Assembly (NCBI GenBank): GCA_009797885.1
Contig: WNKP01000007.1
Coordinates: 62,001 to 126,000, forward strand
Origin: Flavobacteriaceae bacterium GF1
GTDB lineage: Bacteria; Bacteroidota; Bacteroidia; Flavobacteriales; Flavobacteriaceae
Length of the DNA stretch: 64,000 nt
Direction: 5' to 3'
Positions 1-8,900 of the stretch are shown in pieces; position 1 is the stretch's first letter; every line of letters begins with the position of its first letter. Made by a program: the position numbers and the translations under genes. The notes beneath the pieces are model-generated. The model did no database searches and was not told the origin of the DNA. It worked only from the letters and a program-made list of their open reading frames with translations.

Positions 1-280
1 CCTGGGCAAACTACAGCAACAGGGTGTCCAGGTGATTTCTGTGGAGCAAGCTGAAAGTGCTACCCAGTTGCAGCATGTAGAGGTACAACCGGATACGACC
101 TATGCCCTGATCTTTGGCAATGAAGTGAAAGGGGTGTCCCAGGAAGTGGTCTCCGCAAGTGACGGGGTGGTGGAAATCCCCCAGTTTGGGACCAAGCATT
201 CCTTGAATATTTCCGTGAGCGCTGGGATAGTGGTATGGGATTTCTGGACCAAACTCAATGGTATAAAAAGAAAACCCTGA
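1..280 (+). CDS. TrmH/SpoU-family RNA methyltransferase, C-terminal part
   Basis: The gene enters from the left edge in frame 2 and ends at TGA 278-280, so only about the last 92 residues are present. They carry the SPOUT-fold SAM-binding knot seen in TrmH/SpoU proteins: LIFGNEVKGVSQEVV (motif 2) followed by EIPQFGTKHSLNISVSAGIV (motif 3, with the usual NLSVA-like asparagine-serine pair). Family members transfer methyl groups from SAM to the 2'-hydroxyl of tRNA or rRNA riboses. The substrate cannot be told from this fragment. The C-terminus is short and basic. The family is clear; the exact target is open. Confidence 0.85.
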   Translation, partial: LGKLQQQGVQVISVEQAESATQLQHVEVQPDTTYALIFGNEVKGVSQEVVSASDGVVEIPQFGTKHSLNISVSAGIVVWDFWTKLNGIKRKP

Positions 281-296
281 CGGTTTCCCGTCAGGG
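275..296 (+). terminator. Stem-loop overlapping the methyltransferase stop codon
   Basis: CCCTGACGG (275-283) pairs perfectly with CCGTCAGGG (288-296) around a TTTC loop, and the TGA stop codon lies inside the left arm. No long T-run follows, so it may be a weak terminator or an mRNA 3'-end stabiliser. Confidence 0.5.
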
Positions 297-391
297 CGAA
301 ACATATAGTTTGAGTTAGTTAGTTTCTGACTTAGCAGGGTGCTAATAAAATAAAACCATTCGTTATATCCAAATAAAATCCAAAAATTGTC

Positions 392-1537
392 TTAATAGAG
401 AACTTCCAAAATTTTAGTTTCCAATAAGCCCAAGATTGTTTTATAGTCCTCTGGATTATTCACAAAATCCAATTCCTGTAGATCGATGAGCAGGGTTTCC
501 TGTTCGGGATGACTTTTGATAAAATCCAGATATCCCCTATGTATGTTGTCCAGATATTCCGGTGCAATCTGTTGTTCATAATCCCGCCCACGCGTTTTGA
601 TGTTGCGCAGCAGTCTTTCGGTGCTTTGGTAGAGATATACATAAATATCCGGTTTTCGAACCTCGTTGTACATGAAATTAAAGACCTTTCGATACAATTC
701 AAACTCATCTTTTTGAAGGGTAATCTGGGCAAAAATCAAGGATTTAAAAATATCATAATCCCCTACCATAAAGGTTTTGAACAAATCGAATTGGGAGGTG
801 TCGTCCATAAACTGTTGATACCTATCGGCCAAAAAGGACATTTCCAGCGGAAAGGCATATCGCCCCTGGTCCTCGTAGAACTTGGGTAAAAATGGATTGT
901 CCGCGAATCGTTCCAAAACCAGTTTGGCATTGAAGTCCTGGGCAATTTTCTTGGCCAAAGTGGATTTGCCCGCTCCAATGTTTCCTTCAATGGCCAGGAA
1001 CTGCAACTGGGAGAACAGGGTGCGCTGTTCCTTGAACAGCTTATAGGGTGTTTTAGTCAGCGGATTGCCATCCTTGGACTGTTGCAAAAGGTTCCTGGTG
1101 TCCTTCTTTAAAACCGGATGGTAGAACTGCGGGGCAATATCGGCAAGGGGTTTTAGGACAAAATTCCGCTCCGCCATTTTCGGGTGGGGAACCGTAAGGT
1201 TTTCATGGGATATGATGTCCTCATTAAAATAAATGATATCAATATCCAGGGTACGTGAGGAATAGTGTCCGGTTTCAGACCGTTCCCTGCCCATTTCCTT
1301 TTCCAGGGCAAGGATTTCCGTGAGGACTTCCGTAGGATTCCTTTCCGTTTCCAAAAGGATACAGGCGTTCAAAAAATCATCGCCCACAAAGCCAACGGCG
1401 GCATTTTCATAGACGCTGGACATGGCCAAGGTTTTTCCCAGGCGCTCATTCAACCTAAAAATGCACTGCTGGAGTTGGGCAAGCCGATTTCCCTGATTAC
1501 TTCCCAGCGATAGATATACCTTATTGTAACTCCCCAT
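392..1537 (-). CDS. folK: Bifunctional FolK (HPPK) / deoxynucleoside kinase fusion
   Basis: Two enzymes in one 381-residue chain. Residues ~5-160 are 6-hydroxymethyl-7,8-dihydropterin pyrophosphokinase: YLSLGSNQGNR at the start and the signature RTLDIDIIYF near residue 95. This is the folate-pathway step that moves pyrophosphate from ATP to the pterin. Residues ~178-381 are a deoxynucleoside kinase of the dCK/dGK type, with P-loop GNIGAGKS (185-192), the lid-region RxxxRGRDYE motif and a C-terminal NPED segment. The open frame runs 24 residues further upstream to 1609, but that would overlap the divergent sppA promoter; MGSYNKVYLSLGSNQ is the natural start. A separate deoxynucleoside kinase lies at 50646-51260. 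Similar fusions are known in flavobacteria. Confidence 0.9.
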   Translation of the reverse strand: MGSYNKVYLSLGSNQGNRLAQLQQCIFRLNERLGKTLAMSSVYENAAVGFVGDDFLNACILLETERNPTEVLTEILALEKEMGRERSETGHYSSRTLDIDIIYFNEDIISHENLTVPHPKMAERNFVLKPLADIAPQFYHPVLKKDTRNLLQQSKDGNPLTKTPYKLFKEQRTLFSQLQFLAIEGNIGAGKSTLAKKIAQDFNAKLVLERFADNPFLPKFYEDQGRYAFPLEMSFLADRYQQFMDDTSQFDLFKTFMVGDYDIFKSLIFAQITLQKDEFELYRKVFNFMYNEVRKPDIYVYLYQSTERLLRNIKTRGRDYEQQIAPEYLDNIHRGYLDFIKSHPEQETLLIDLQELDFVNNPEDYKTILGLLETKILEVLY

Positions 1538-1576
1538 AAGCCAATGGCAAAGTAAGTAAAACAAAGGTAGATTCCG

Positions 1577-1584
1577 TATCTTTG
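1577..1584 (+). promoter_or_regulatory. Bacteroidota -7 box TATCTTTG for sppA
   Basis: TATCTTTG matches the TAnnTTTG consensus exactly and lies 26 bases before the sppA ATG, in the 72-bp gap between the divergent folK and sppA genes. No clear TTG -33 element was seen. Confidence 0.55.
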
Positions 1585-1609
1585 CCGCCTGAAATAAATC
1601 AGTTTCCAT

Positions 1610-3370
1610 ATGAAATTCTTACGCAATCTTTTGGCAGCCATTCTGGGTTGTCTTATTGCTATCGGTCTTCTTTTTATCATGTTTTTCATTTTTCTCACGT
1701 TAATAGGGAATGCCGGCGATGGTGTGGTCGTTAAGGAAAACTCGGTGCTTAAGATTTCCATTACCGAACCTGTATATGATTATTACGGTACGGATGGAAG
1801 CGATCCTTTTGCCGGATTTTTTGAAGAAGGCCAGGGGCTGGATCAAATCTTACACGCCGTTAAAGTGGCAAAAACAGATAACCGCATCCAAGGCATCAGC
1901 ATAAAAAACAATTTCCTGATGGCCGGGCTGGCCCAAACGCAGGAATTGCGCAAAGCCCTGGAGGATTTCAAGGAATCGGGAAAGAAAATCTATGCGCTAT
2001 CCGATTATTACTCCCAGAAGGATTATTATTTGGCCAGTGTGGCCGATAAGGTGTTCATCAATCCGCAGGGATTGATGGATTTTAAGGGCTTATCCTCGGA
2101 AGTGCTATATTATAAGGACCTACAAGAAAAAACGGGAATAAAGATGGAGGTCATTCGTCATGGGAAGTACAAAAGTGCGGTGGAACCTTTCCTATCCGAT
2201 ACGATGAGTGATGAAAACAGGACCCAGATCAAAGCACTTTTAGACGCTATTTGGACCGCCATGCTTACGGATATTGGCGAATCCAGGGAATTGTCCTTGG
2301 AACAGTTGAATATCCTGGCGGATACCTTAGGGGCGAGAACCCCTGAGATGGCCGTAACTTCAGGACTTCTGGACGGTACACGTTACCAGGATGAATATCA
2401 AATGGAATGGAAGGAGGTCTTGGGATTAGGGGAAGAACAGGATATCAATGTTATTTCACTTTCGGACTATATGACCGCAACGAAAAACAAAAACCTCCCT
2501 TCCGGCAAGGAAAAGATTGCCATTGTGTACGCTCAAGGTGAAATATTGTACGGTGAGGGAAATCGGGATGTCATTGGCCAGGGGACTTTAATGCGTGCCT
2601 TGAAAAAGGTTCGGGAAAATGACAATATAAAGGCCGTGGTACTTCGGGTGGACTCACCTGGGGGAAGTAGTTTGGTTTCTGATATTATCTGGCGCGAAGT
2701 GGAACTCGTTAAGGCAGAAAAACCCGTTTTCGTCTCTTTTGGGAACATTGCGGCTTCCGGGGGGTATTATTTGGCGGTTGGAGCGGATAGGATTTTTGCG
2801 GAATCCACTACCATCACGGGGTCAATTGGGGTATTCGGAACCATTCCCAATATCCATGGGTTGAGCAATGACATCGGAATCAATGCGGAACAGGTGGGGA
2901 CCAATGCCAATTCCGTGGATTATTCCTTTTTTGAACCGATGACCGATAGGTTCCGAAAACAGTTGGAGGAAAGCATTGAAATGACCTATGATACTTTTGT
3001 ACAGCGTGTAGCCGATGGTAGAAATATGTCCAAGGAAGCGGTGGATGAGGTCGCACAAGGTCGGGTTTGGAGCGGTGTGGATGCGGTGGAACTCGGTTTG
3101 GTGGATGAATTGGGCACTTTGGGGGACGCGATTGCCGCAGCAGCTGAAACGGCGGGACTGGAATCCTACGGTATTCGCAAGTACCCAAAATTTAAATCGG
3201 ATTTTGAACGCCTCATGGAAGATTTGAGCGCAGCAAAATTGAAAATTGGGGAATCCATGATCAAGGAAGAGATTGGGGAAGAAGCGTTCCAGACCCTAAA
3301 ACAACTCAAACGAATGACGGAACAAAAAGGAATTCAGGCAAGAATGCCGTTCAACTTGAATATCCAGTAG
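1610..3370 (+). CDS. sppA: Signal peptide peptidase SppA, 67K type
   Basis: Membrane-anchored serine protease that cleaves residual signal peptides in the inner membrane. The chain has 586 residues, the usual length of the two-domain SppA. An N-terminal membrane segment (about residues 5-32) is followed by two tandem ClpP-like S49 domains. The general-base lysine is visible in the first domain (GKYKSAVEPF, Lys188) and the nucleophile in the second (NIAASGGYYLA, Ser383, followed by TTITGSIGVFG). The split of the catalytic dyad over the two halves is as in Escherichia coli SppA. The next gene begins 6 bp after the stop, so the two are probably cotranscribed. Confidence 0.96.
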   Translation: MKFLRNLLAAILGCLIAIGLLFIMFFIFLTLIGNAGDGVVVKENSVLKISITEPVYDYYGTDGSDPFAGFFEEGQGLDQILHAVKVAKTDNRIQGISIKNNFLMAGLAQTQELRKALEDFKESGKKIYALSDYYSQKDYYLASVADKVFINPQGLMDFKGLSSEVLYYKDLQEKTGIKMEVIRHGKYKSAVEPFLSDTMSDENRTQIKALLDAIWTAMLTDIGESRELSLEQLNILADTLGARTPEMAVTSGLLDGTRYQDEYQMEWKEVLGLGEEQDINVISLSDYMTATKNKNLPSGKEKIAIVYAQGEILYGEGNRDVIGQGTLMRALKKVRENDNIKAVVLRVDSPGGSSLVSDIIWREVELVKAEKPVFVSFGNIAASGGYYLAVGADRIFAESTTITGSIGVFGTIPNIHGLSNDIGINAEQVGTNANSVDYSFFEPMTDRFRKQLEESIEMTYDTFVQRVADGRNMSKEAVDEVAQGRVWSGVDAVELGLVDELGTLGDAIAAAAETAGLESYGIRKYPKFKSDFERLMEDLSAAKLKIGESMIKEEIGEEAFQTLKQLKRMTEQKGIQARMPFNLNIQ

Positions 3371-3376
3371 TCCTTG

Positions 3377-4084
3377 ATGGTTCCAAAGAGAAAAAAAGAG
3401 GCTTTCCACATCTACCTCTACCTCGGCGCCTTGTTCATTACCTCACTGGTGGTATCGAACTTAATCTTCCAAAAGTTTTTCTTTTGGAAACCTTTTGGGG
3501 ACGTGACGGTTTTTGGAGCACCCCTTTTTGAACTTTCCGTCGGTATCCTGCCGTATCCCATCACTTTTTTGATTACGGATTTAATTTCGGAAATCTATGG
3601 ACAAAAAAAGGCCAATCAAGTGGTTACTGCGGGTATTTTTGCCTCGGTTTTTTCCATGGGAATCATTTTTGTGGCCAACTATGTCCCGGCCATTGAAAGT
3701 TCTCCGGTAAATGACGCCACCTTTATCGAGGTTTTTGGGCTATCACCCCTGGGGGTTTTGGCCTCCATGTTGGCCTATTTGGCGGCCCAGTATATCGATA
3801 TTTCCATTTATCATTTCTGGAAGCGGTTTACCAATGGTCGCTACCTATGGCTACGGAACAATTTCTCCACATTTACCTCCCAATTCGTGGACACCTTTAC
3901 CGTTGTAGGGTTGTTATGCCTTTTTGGGGTGTTGCCATGGTCCCTCTTTTATGGCCTTGTCGTCAGCGGATTTCTTTTTAAGGTTTTAATCGCCCTGCTC
4001 GACACCCCTTTGCTCTATCTTTTCGTATATCTTTTTAGAAAAAGATTTAACCTAAAGTTAGGAGAGGAAATATCATTGGATTGA
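3377..4084 (+). CDS. Queuosine precursor transporter, YhhQ family
   Basis: A polytopic membrane protein of 235 residues with about six hydrophobic segments. The family signature YPITFLITDLISEIYGQKKA is clear near residues 55-75, and a polar FVDTF segment recurs in a later helix (FTSQFVDTFTVV), as in YhhQ/COG1738 proteins. Family members take up 7-cyano-7-deazaguanine or 7-aminomethyl-7-deazaguanine for queuosine synthesis in tRNA. ATG 3377 is used; the frame can start one codon earlier at a TTG. It lies 6 bp behind sppA and 32 bp before the AsmA gene. No preQ1 riboswitch is possible in that spacing. Confidence 0.85.
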   Translation: MVPKRKKEAFHIYLYLGALFITSLVVSNLIFQKFFFWKPFGDVTVFGAPLFELSVGILPYPITFLITDLISEIYGQKKANQVVTAGIFASVFSMGIIFVANYVPAIESSPVNDATFIEVFGLSPLGVLASMLAYLAAQYIDISIYHFWKRFTNGRYLWLRNNFSTFTSQFVDTFTVVGLLCLFGVLPWSLFYGLVVSGFLFKVLIALLDTPLLYLFVYLFRKRFNLKLGEEISLD

Positions 4085-4116
4085 TTTTCCTTCGTTTCTT
4101 GTAAAAAAATAGCAGC

Positions 4117-6801
4117 ATGAAGAAAAAGATCCTCCGGGTTTTGGGAATATTGATTTTGGTCTTCCTGGGCCTCATTATAGCCCTTCCGTTCTTTTTGGAA
4201 GGAAAAATTGCCGATATTATAAAGAATAAGGTCAATCAAAATATCAATGCCACTTTGGATTTTGAAGAGGCCAATCTCAGTTTGATCAAGAGCTTTCCGT
4301 ATGCCTATGTGGATTTAAAAGGGATTTCCCTGGTGAATAAAGCCCCTTTTGAGGGGGATACCCTATTTGCTGCCCGGGACATTGCTTTGGATATGTCCAT
4401 AAAGGAACTGTTCAAAACGGCAGATGACCCCATTGGGATACGCAAGCTTACGGTAGATGGCGCTGTTTTGCACATTCAAGTGGACGAAGCCGAAAACGCC
4501 AACTACGATATTGCCCTGGAAAAGGAAACCGCACCATCAAGTGAGGAAGAAACCAGTACCAACTTCACACTGGATCTAGAGGAATATGGTATTATGGATT
4601 CCGAAGTGGTCTATGACGATTTCTCCAGTGGAATGCATTTGGTCATTTCGGAAATGAACCATTCGGGGACTGGTGATCTGTCACTGGAAAGTTCACAATT
4701 GAAGACAAGGACGGATGCCCTGGTCTCCTTCGAAATGGATAGTACGGCATATCTCAATAATAATAAAGTGGCCCTGGATGCCCTTATTGGTATTGATCTG
4801 ACCCAAAACAAATATTCTTTTTTGGAGAACAAGGCGCTGGTGAATCAACTGCCTTTGGTCTTTGATGGTTTTGTGCAGCTCAATGAGGACAATCAGGAAG
4901 TGGACGTTACGTTTAAAACACCTTCGTCAGATTTTAAAAACTTCTTGGCGGTCATCCCGGAAGCGTATTCCAAAAACATTGAGGATGTGGAGACCACAGG
5001 GAATTTTGAGGTAAATGGACAGTTTAAAGGTATTGTTGACGATGTCCATATTCCCACGTTTACCATCGGTATCAATTCGCAAAATGCCTCCTTTAACTAT
5101 CCTGACTTACCAAAAGCAGTGGAAAACGTCTATATCGATGCACAAATTTATAACCAAACCGGTATTGTTGAGGACACCTATGTAGATATCAATCGGCTTT
5201 CCTTTAAGATCGATGGGGATCAATTCAACCTCAATGCCAAGATTAAGGAGCTGTTGGGGAATGCAAAAGTGGATTTGCATGCGGATGGTGTCATTAACCT
5301 AGCCAATATTTCACAGGCATATCCGCTACCGGCGGACTACAATCTTACGGGAATCGTACAGGCCGATGTTACCACCGCCTTTGACATGGCCTCTGTGGAA
5401 AATCATCGCTATGAAAATACAAAGACCAGTGGCACAGCAAGATTAACGGGCTTCAACTACAATTCCGAGGAACTTAAAAACCCCATTGCCATTTCGGACG
5501 CTTCCGTAAGCTTTACACCCAATACGGTTTCCTTGGATGCCTTTGAGGGAAAAACAGGGCAAACGGACTTTAAAGCCAATGGTACTATTGACAATCTTCT
5601 AGGCTATCTTTTTAATAAGGAAAATATAGAGGGAAACTTTAGTCTGCAGTCCAACACCTTTGCCGTAAACGATTTTATGACGGAGGAAACGAGTGGCGAT
5701 GGGGAAGGAGGGACCACTCCGGAAGTTTCGGAGCGTGTACAAATTCCGTCGTTCTTGGATTGTACCATCGATGCCAGTGCGCAAAACGTGCTTTATGATA
5801 ATCTGGCCCTAAGAAATATGTCCGGTCGCTTGCGAATCAAGGATGAAACGGCCTACTTGGAAGATGTTACCTCCTCCATTTTTGATGGGAAGGTAAAACT
5901 GAACGGTTCGGTATCCACTAAACCGGAGACACCCACCTTTGATATGGCGATGGGCCTGGATGCCATTAAGATCAGTGAGTCGTTTCAATTGTTGGATATG
6001 TTCAAAGCACTTGCTCCGGTAGCCAAGGCTTTGGAAGGGCGTTTGAATACGGATATTAAACTATCGGGTAATTTAAAGGAGGATATGACCCCCAATCTGG
6101 GGACACTCTCGGGGGACCTACTGGCACAATTGCTTTCCGCCAAGGTGGATACTAAAAATGCACCTTTATTGACGGCGTTGGACGGGCAGTTTGCGTTTTT
6201 GGACTTGAAGCAATTGAATTTGAACGACCTCAAAACGGCCTTGTCATTCAACGATGGCAAAGTAAGTGTAAAACCCTTTGCCATTACCTATCAGGATATT
6301 GTGGTCAATGTATCCGGAGGACATACGTTTGACCAACAATTGGCCTACACGGCTTCTTTGGACATTCCGGCGAAATACCTGGGGGATGAGGTCAACACGT
6401 TGATTGCAAAAATTAATGATGACAGTCTTAAGGATTTGACCATTCCGGTGACCGCCACCATTGGAGGGAACTATACCAGTCCCAAAGTAAACACGGATTT
6501 GACTTCTGGTGTCAAAAGCCTTACTACGGAACTGGTGGAAATCCAGAAACAGAAACTGCTGAACCAAGGGAAGGATAAGGCAAAGGATTTGATCGGGGGA
6601 TTTTTAAAAGAGGATAAAACCGACAGTACCCAAACCCAGGGTTCTGGGGTAACGGAGGCCCTTGGCGGATTATTGGGCGGTAAAAAAGATGCGGAACAAA
6701 CGGATACCACAGCGGCTAAAAAAGATGAAGTGAAGGAAGCTGCAAAAAGTATCCTTGGTGGATTGCTTAAAAAGAAAAAGGATACAACGAAGAAAAATTA
6801 A
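4117..6801 (+). CDS. AsmA-family envelope protein
   Basis: 894 residues with one N-terminal membrane anchor (ILRVLGILILVFLGLIIALPF) followed by a long, beta-rich periplasmic region. Its start (IADIIKNKVNQNINATLDFEEANLSLIKSFPYAYVDLKGISLVN) and its C-terminal half (GRLNTDIKLSGNLKEDM... LTALDGQFAFLDLKQLNL) are typical of AsmA/TamB-like proteins, which are thought to bridge the periplasm and carry phospholipid to the outer membrane. The last 90 residues are low-complexity, rich in Lys, Thr and Gly, with two related LGGLLxxKKD segments. It follows the queuosine transporter by 32 bp, in the same direction. The family call is firm; the cargo is not known. Confidence 0.85.
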   Translation: MKKKILRVLGILILVFLGLIIALPFFLEGKIADIIKNKVNQNINATLDFEEANLSLIKSFPYAYVDLKGISLVNKAPFEGDTLFAARDIALDMSIKELFKTADDPIGIRKLTVDGAVLHIQVDEAENANYDIALEKETAPSSEEETSTNFTLDLEEYGIMDSEVVYDDFSSGMHLVISEMNHSGTGDLSLESSQLKTRTDALVSFEMDSTAYLNNNKVALDALIGIDLTQNKYSFLENKALVNQLPLVFDGFVQLNEDNQEVDVTFKTPSSDFKNFLAVIPEAYSKNIEDVETTGNFEVNGQFKGIVDDVHIPTFTIGINSQNASFNYPDLPKAVENVYIDAQIYNQTGIVEDTYVDINRLSFKIDGDQFNLNAKIKELLGNAKVDLHADGVINLANISQAYPLPADYNLTGIVQADVTTAFDMASVENHRYENTKTSGTARLTGFNYNSEELKNPIAISDASVSFTPNTVSLDAFEGKTGQTDFKANGTIDNLLGYLFNKENIEGNFSLQSNTFAVNDFMTEETSGDGEGGTTPEVSERVQIPSFLDCTIDASAQNVLYDNLALRNMSGRLRIKDETAYLEDVTSSIFDGKVKLNGSVSTKPETPTFDMAMGLDAIKISESFQLLDMFKALAPVAKALEGRLNTDIKLSGNLKEDMTPNLGTLSGDLLAQLLSAKVDTKNAPLLTALDGQFAFLDLKQLNLNDLKTALSFNDGKVSVKPFAITYQDIVVNVSGGHTFDQQLAYTASLDIPAKYLGDEVNTLIAKINDDSLKDLTIPVTATIGGNYTSPKVNTDLTSGVKSLTTELVEIQKQKLLNQGKDKAKDLIGGFLKEDKTDSTQTQGSGVTEALGGLLGGKKDAEQTDTTAAKKDEVKEAAKSILGGLLKKKKDTTKKN

Positions 6802-6987
6802 AATCCCCTTTTGGGAGTGGTTTGTAACGGTTCATGTCAGACCAAGTAAGTCAAAACCCGCGAATTATTGTTGGGGGATGAAGGGAAGTCTTCAAAAAGT
6901 GTGAGTTTTCAATGGGATGTTAAGTGCCCTGTCCTCCATCATCAACCAAAAATTGGAGTAGGTTGTATTTTCCATGACTGCTATGGC

Positions 6988-8733
6988 TTAAAGATAGCTC
7001 CTTAATACGCCTTCCAACGTTGCTAATATAGGGTCTGGATCCGTATGATTACTTTGCTGAAGAAGTTTTTTAGCTTTTTTGAAATCGTCGGCCGCTAATT
7101 CAAATTGCCTTTCTTCAATTCTAAAAACACATCTCATTTTATAAAAGATGGCTTCTTCAAATCCCGAATCTATCGCTTGTGTTAGAATATACACTCCCTT
7201 ATCGAATCGTTTCATTTCGTAGTACAGCGAACTTAAATTCATATAAAGACGTTGATTCTTGTTTGTTTTTAAACAGTGTAGGTAGTACGCTTCGGCGGTG
7301 TCATACGATTTGATCTTTTGATAAGCCTTACCAGCGTTTTCCAGGTTGGGTAAAGTAGGATATAAACTGGCTGCCTTGCTAAAATACTCCGCTGATTTCT
7401 CCGGATCGCTTTCTGTGGTCATCATACCCAAGGAGCCGTATAGATAGCCATATTTTTCCGGTTCAAACCTGTAATCGGGTTTTTGATCCACTTTCTCGAA
7501 ATCCCTTTTTGCCTCCGCATACATCTTCTTTTCATAATACAGATTGCCACGCATTCCATTTGAAAAAGTTGACTTTTGATGTTTTAAATTATTTGACCAC
7601 AATGTTATGGTATCTTTCCAGTAAGTAGTTTGGACTTTGGCCATTCCAAAAAACAATCCCAAAACAAGAACCCCAATAATTGACACCGTTCTTTTTTGCT
7701 TTTGCCCTACCAGACTAAATACGGCTATCCAAATGCCCAGCGTTGAAAGGTAACCATATCGATCGGCGAAGGGGCTCAAAAATTTTGTAAAGAAAGTGGT
7801 GTGCAAAATGATATTGGACAAAAAGAACAAAATCCCAAATACAAACAGTTTGTTCTTTCGCTTTGCAAAAGAGAGGTAACCGATAGCGATTACTATTCCT
7901 ATGGATACAAAAAACCATAAACTTTTAATTTGTTCAGGCCAATCGTATACTATTCCCAATTTTATGGGAACGAAAGACTTATAGATGTACCAGGCAATTT
8001 GTGAAGGCACAAGGTATATGGGGTTGTAATCCCCTGAAAAACCGGATTGGTCCTGTCTAAAGCCTAAACCAATAAAAAGAAAAATAAGCGCAATGGTAAG
8101 GAAAGGAATTTTTGAAAGTATTCTTTTGGCATCAATCAGTTTTTCACTCCGTAAATAATCCAATAAGAACAAAATCCCTACAAAGGGTATGATCTGTACT
8201 TTGGAAAAGCATCCCAATAAAAAAAGTAAAATGGAATAGACGTAGTATTTTCTTTTGGTATGCTCCAGGTACCTGTCATATTGAATCGTTGCCATTAAAA
8301 AGAAACAGGTAAAAAGGACCGTACTGGTCGCCGACACCCAGGAGACCGCCTCTACGGCCAATGGGTGCAAGGCAAAGAGCAAAGGAATAAGATAGGGGTT
8401 TATTCTATTTGAAAAGAGGCGTTTTCCAAGAACGTAGACCAGAAAAGTATTGATAATGTGTACCGAAATGCTAAAGAAATGAAACGCGGTCGCTGTCTTA
8501 AATCCAAAAAGTGCAATGATAAAGGCAAAGCACAAAGAGGTCAGCGGTTGATACATCTTTATGGTATCAGTGGTGAAAATTGATTTCAAATTTTCACCGG
8601 TCAACTCATGGATGATCACATTGTCCAAAACTTGATTTCCGTCATCAATGGCAATAAATCCATACCCAACATTGGTCATGTATAAAATAATAACCGGGAC
8701 ACTTAATATAAAAAATGGAAGTAGCTTTTTCAT
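6988..8733 (-). CDS. TMTC-like multipass membrane protein with C-terminal TPR repeats
   Basis: 581 residues. The first ~380 hold about ten membrane helices and resemble the GT-C/PMT-like fold of TMTC (transmembrane and TPR) O-mannosyltransferases: an early acidic loop (FIAIDDGNQVLDN), MYQPLTSLCFAF, and LIPLLFALHPLAVEAVSWVSATSTVLF, which matches the family's LHPxxxEAVxWxxxRxxLL motif. Residues ~390-581 are tetratricopeptide-like helices (NLYYEKKMYAEAKRDFEK, LENAGKAYQKIKSYDTAEAYY). A glycosyl-transfer role with a polyprenyl-linked donor is inferred from the family, not shown. It stands alone, with 186 bp behind it and a hairpin in its leader. The acceptor is unknown. Confidence 0.7.
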   Translation of the reverse strand: MKKLLPFFILSVPVIILYMTNVGYGFIAIDDGNQVLDNVIIHELTGENLKSIFTTDTIKMYQPLTSLCFAFIIALFGFKTATAFHFFSISVHIINTFLVYVLGKRLFSNRINPYLIPLLFALHPLAVEAVSWVSATSTVLFTCFFLMATIQYDRYLEHTKRKYYVYSILLFLLGCFSKVQIIPFVGILFLLDYLRSEKLIDAKRILSKIPFLTIALIFLFIGLGFRQDQSGFSGDYNPIYLVPSQIAWYIYKSFVPIKLGIVYDWPEQIKSLWFFVSIGIVIAIGYLSFAKRKNKLFVFGILFFLSNIILHTTFFTKFLSPFADRYGYLSTLGIWIAVFSLVGQKQKRTVSIIGVLVLGLFFGMAKVQTTYWKDTITLWSNNLKHQKSTFSNGMRGNLYYEKKMYAEAKRDFEKVDQKPDYRFEPEKYGYLYGSLGMMTTESDPEKSAEYFSKAASLYPTLPNLENAGKAYQKIKSYDTAEAYYLHCLKTNKNQRLYMNLSSLYYEMKRFDKGVYILTQAIDSGFEEAIFYKMRCVFRIEERQFELAADDFKKAKKLLQQSNHTDPDPILATLEGVLRSYL

Positions 8734-8746
8734 TAAAGTGGATGTT

Positions 8747-8785
8747 CATGGTATAAAGACATCCTGACTCCGATGTCTTACCATG
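8747..8785. repeat. Long imperfect hairpin just upstream of the TMTC-like gene
   Basis: CATGGT (8747-8752) plus AAGACATC (8756-8763) pair with GATGTCTT (8772-8779) plus ACCATG (8780-8785), leaving a 3-base bulge and an 8-base loop. The structure lies 14 bp before the start codon. It could be an operator or a translation-controlling hairpin. No T-run follows on the minus strand, so a terminator is less likely. Confidence 0.5.
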
Positions 8786-8900
8786 GTCTTGTGAAGGATT
8801 TTGTCACCTAAATTGGGTAAATCCCTGAACTGAAAAAATAGAATAGTAATAAATGGACGTTAAAAGGAATAAGTGGAAATACAATAGACCCTACATCCTA

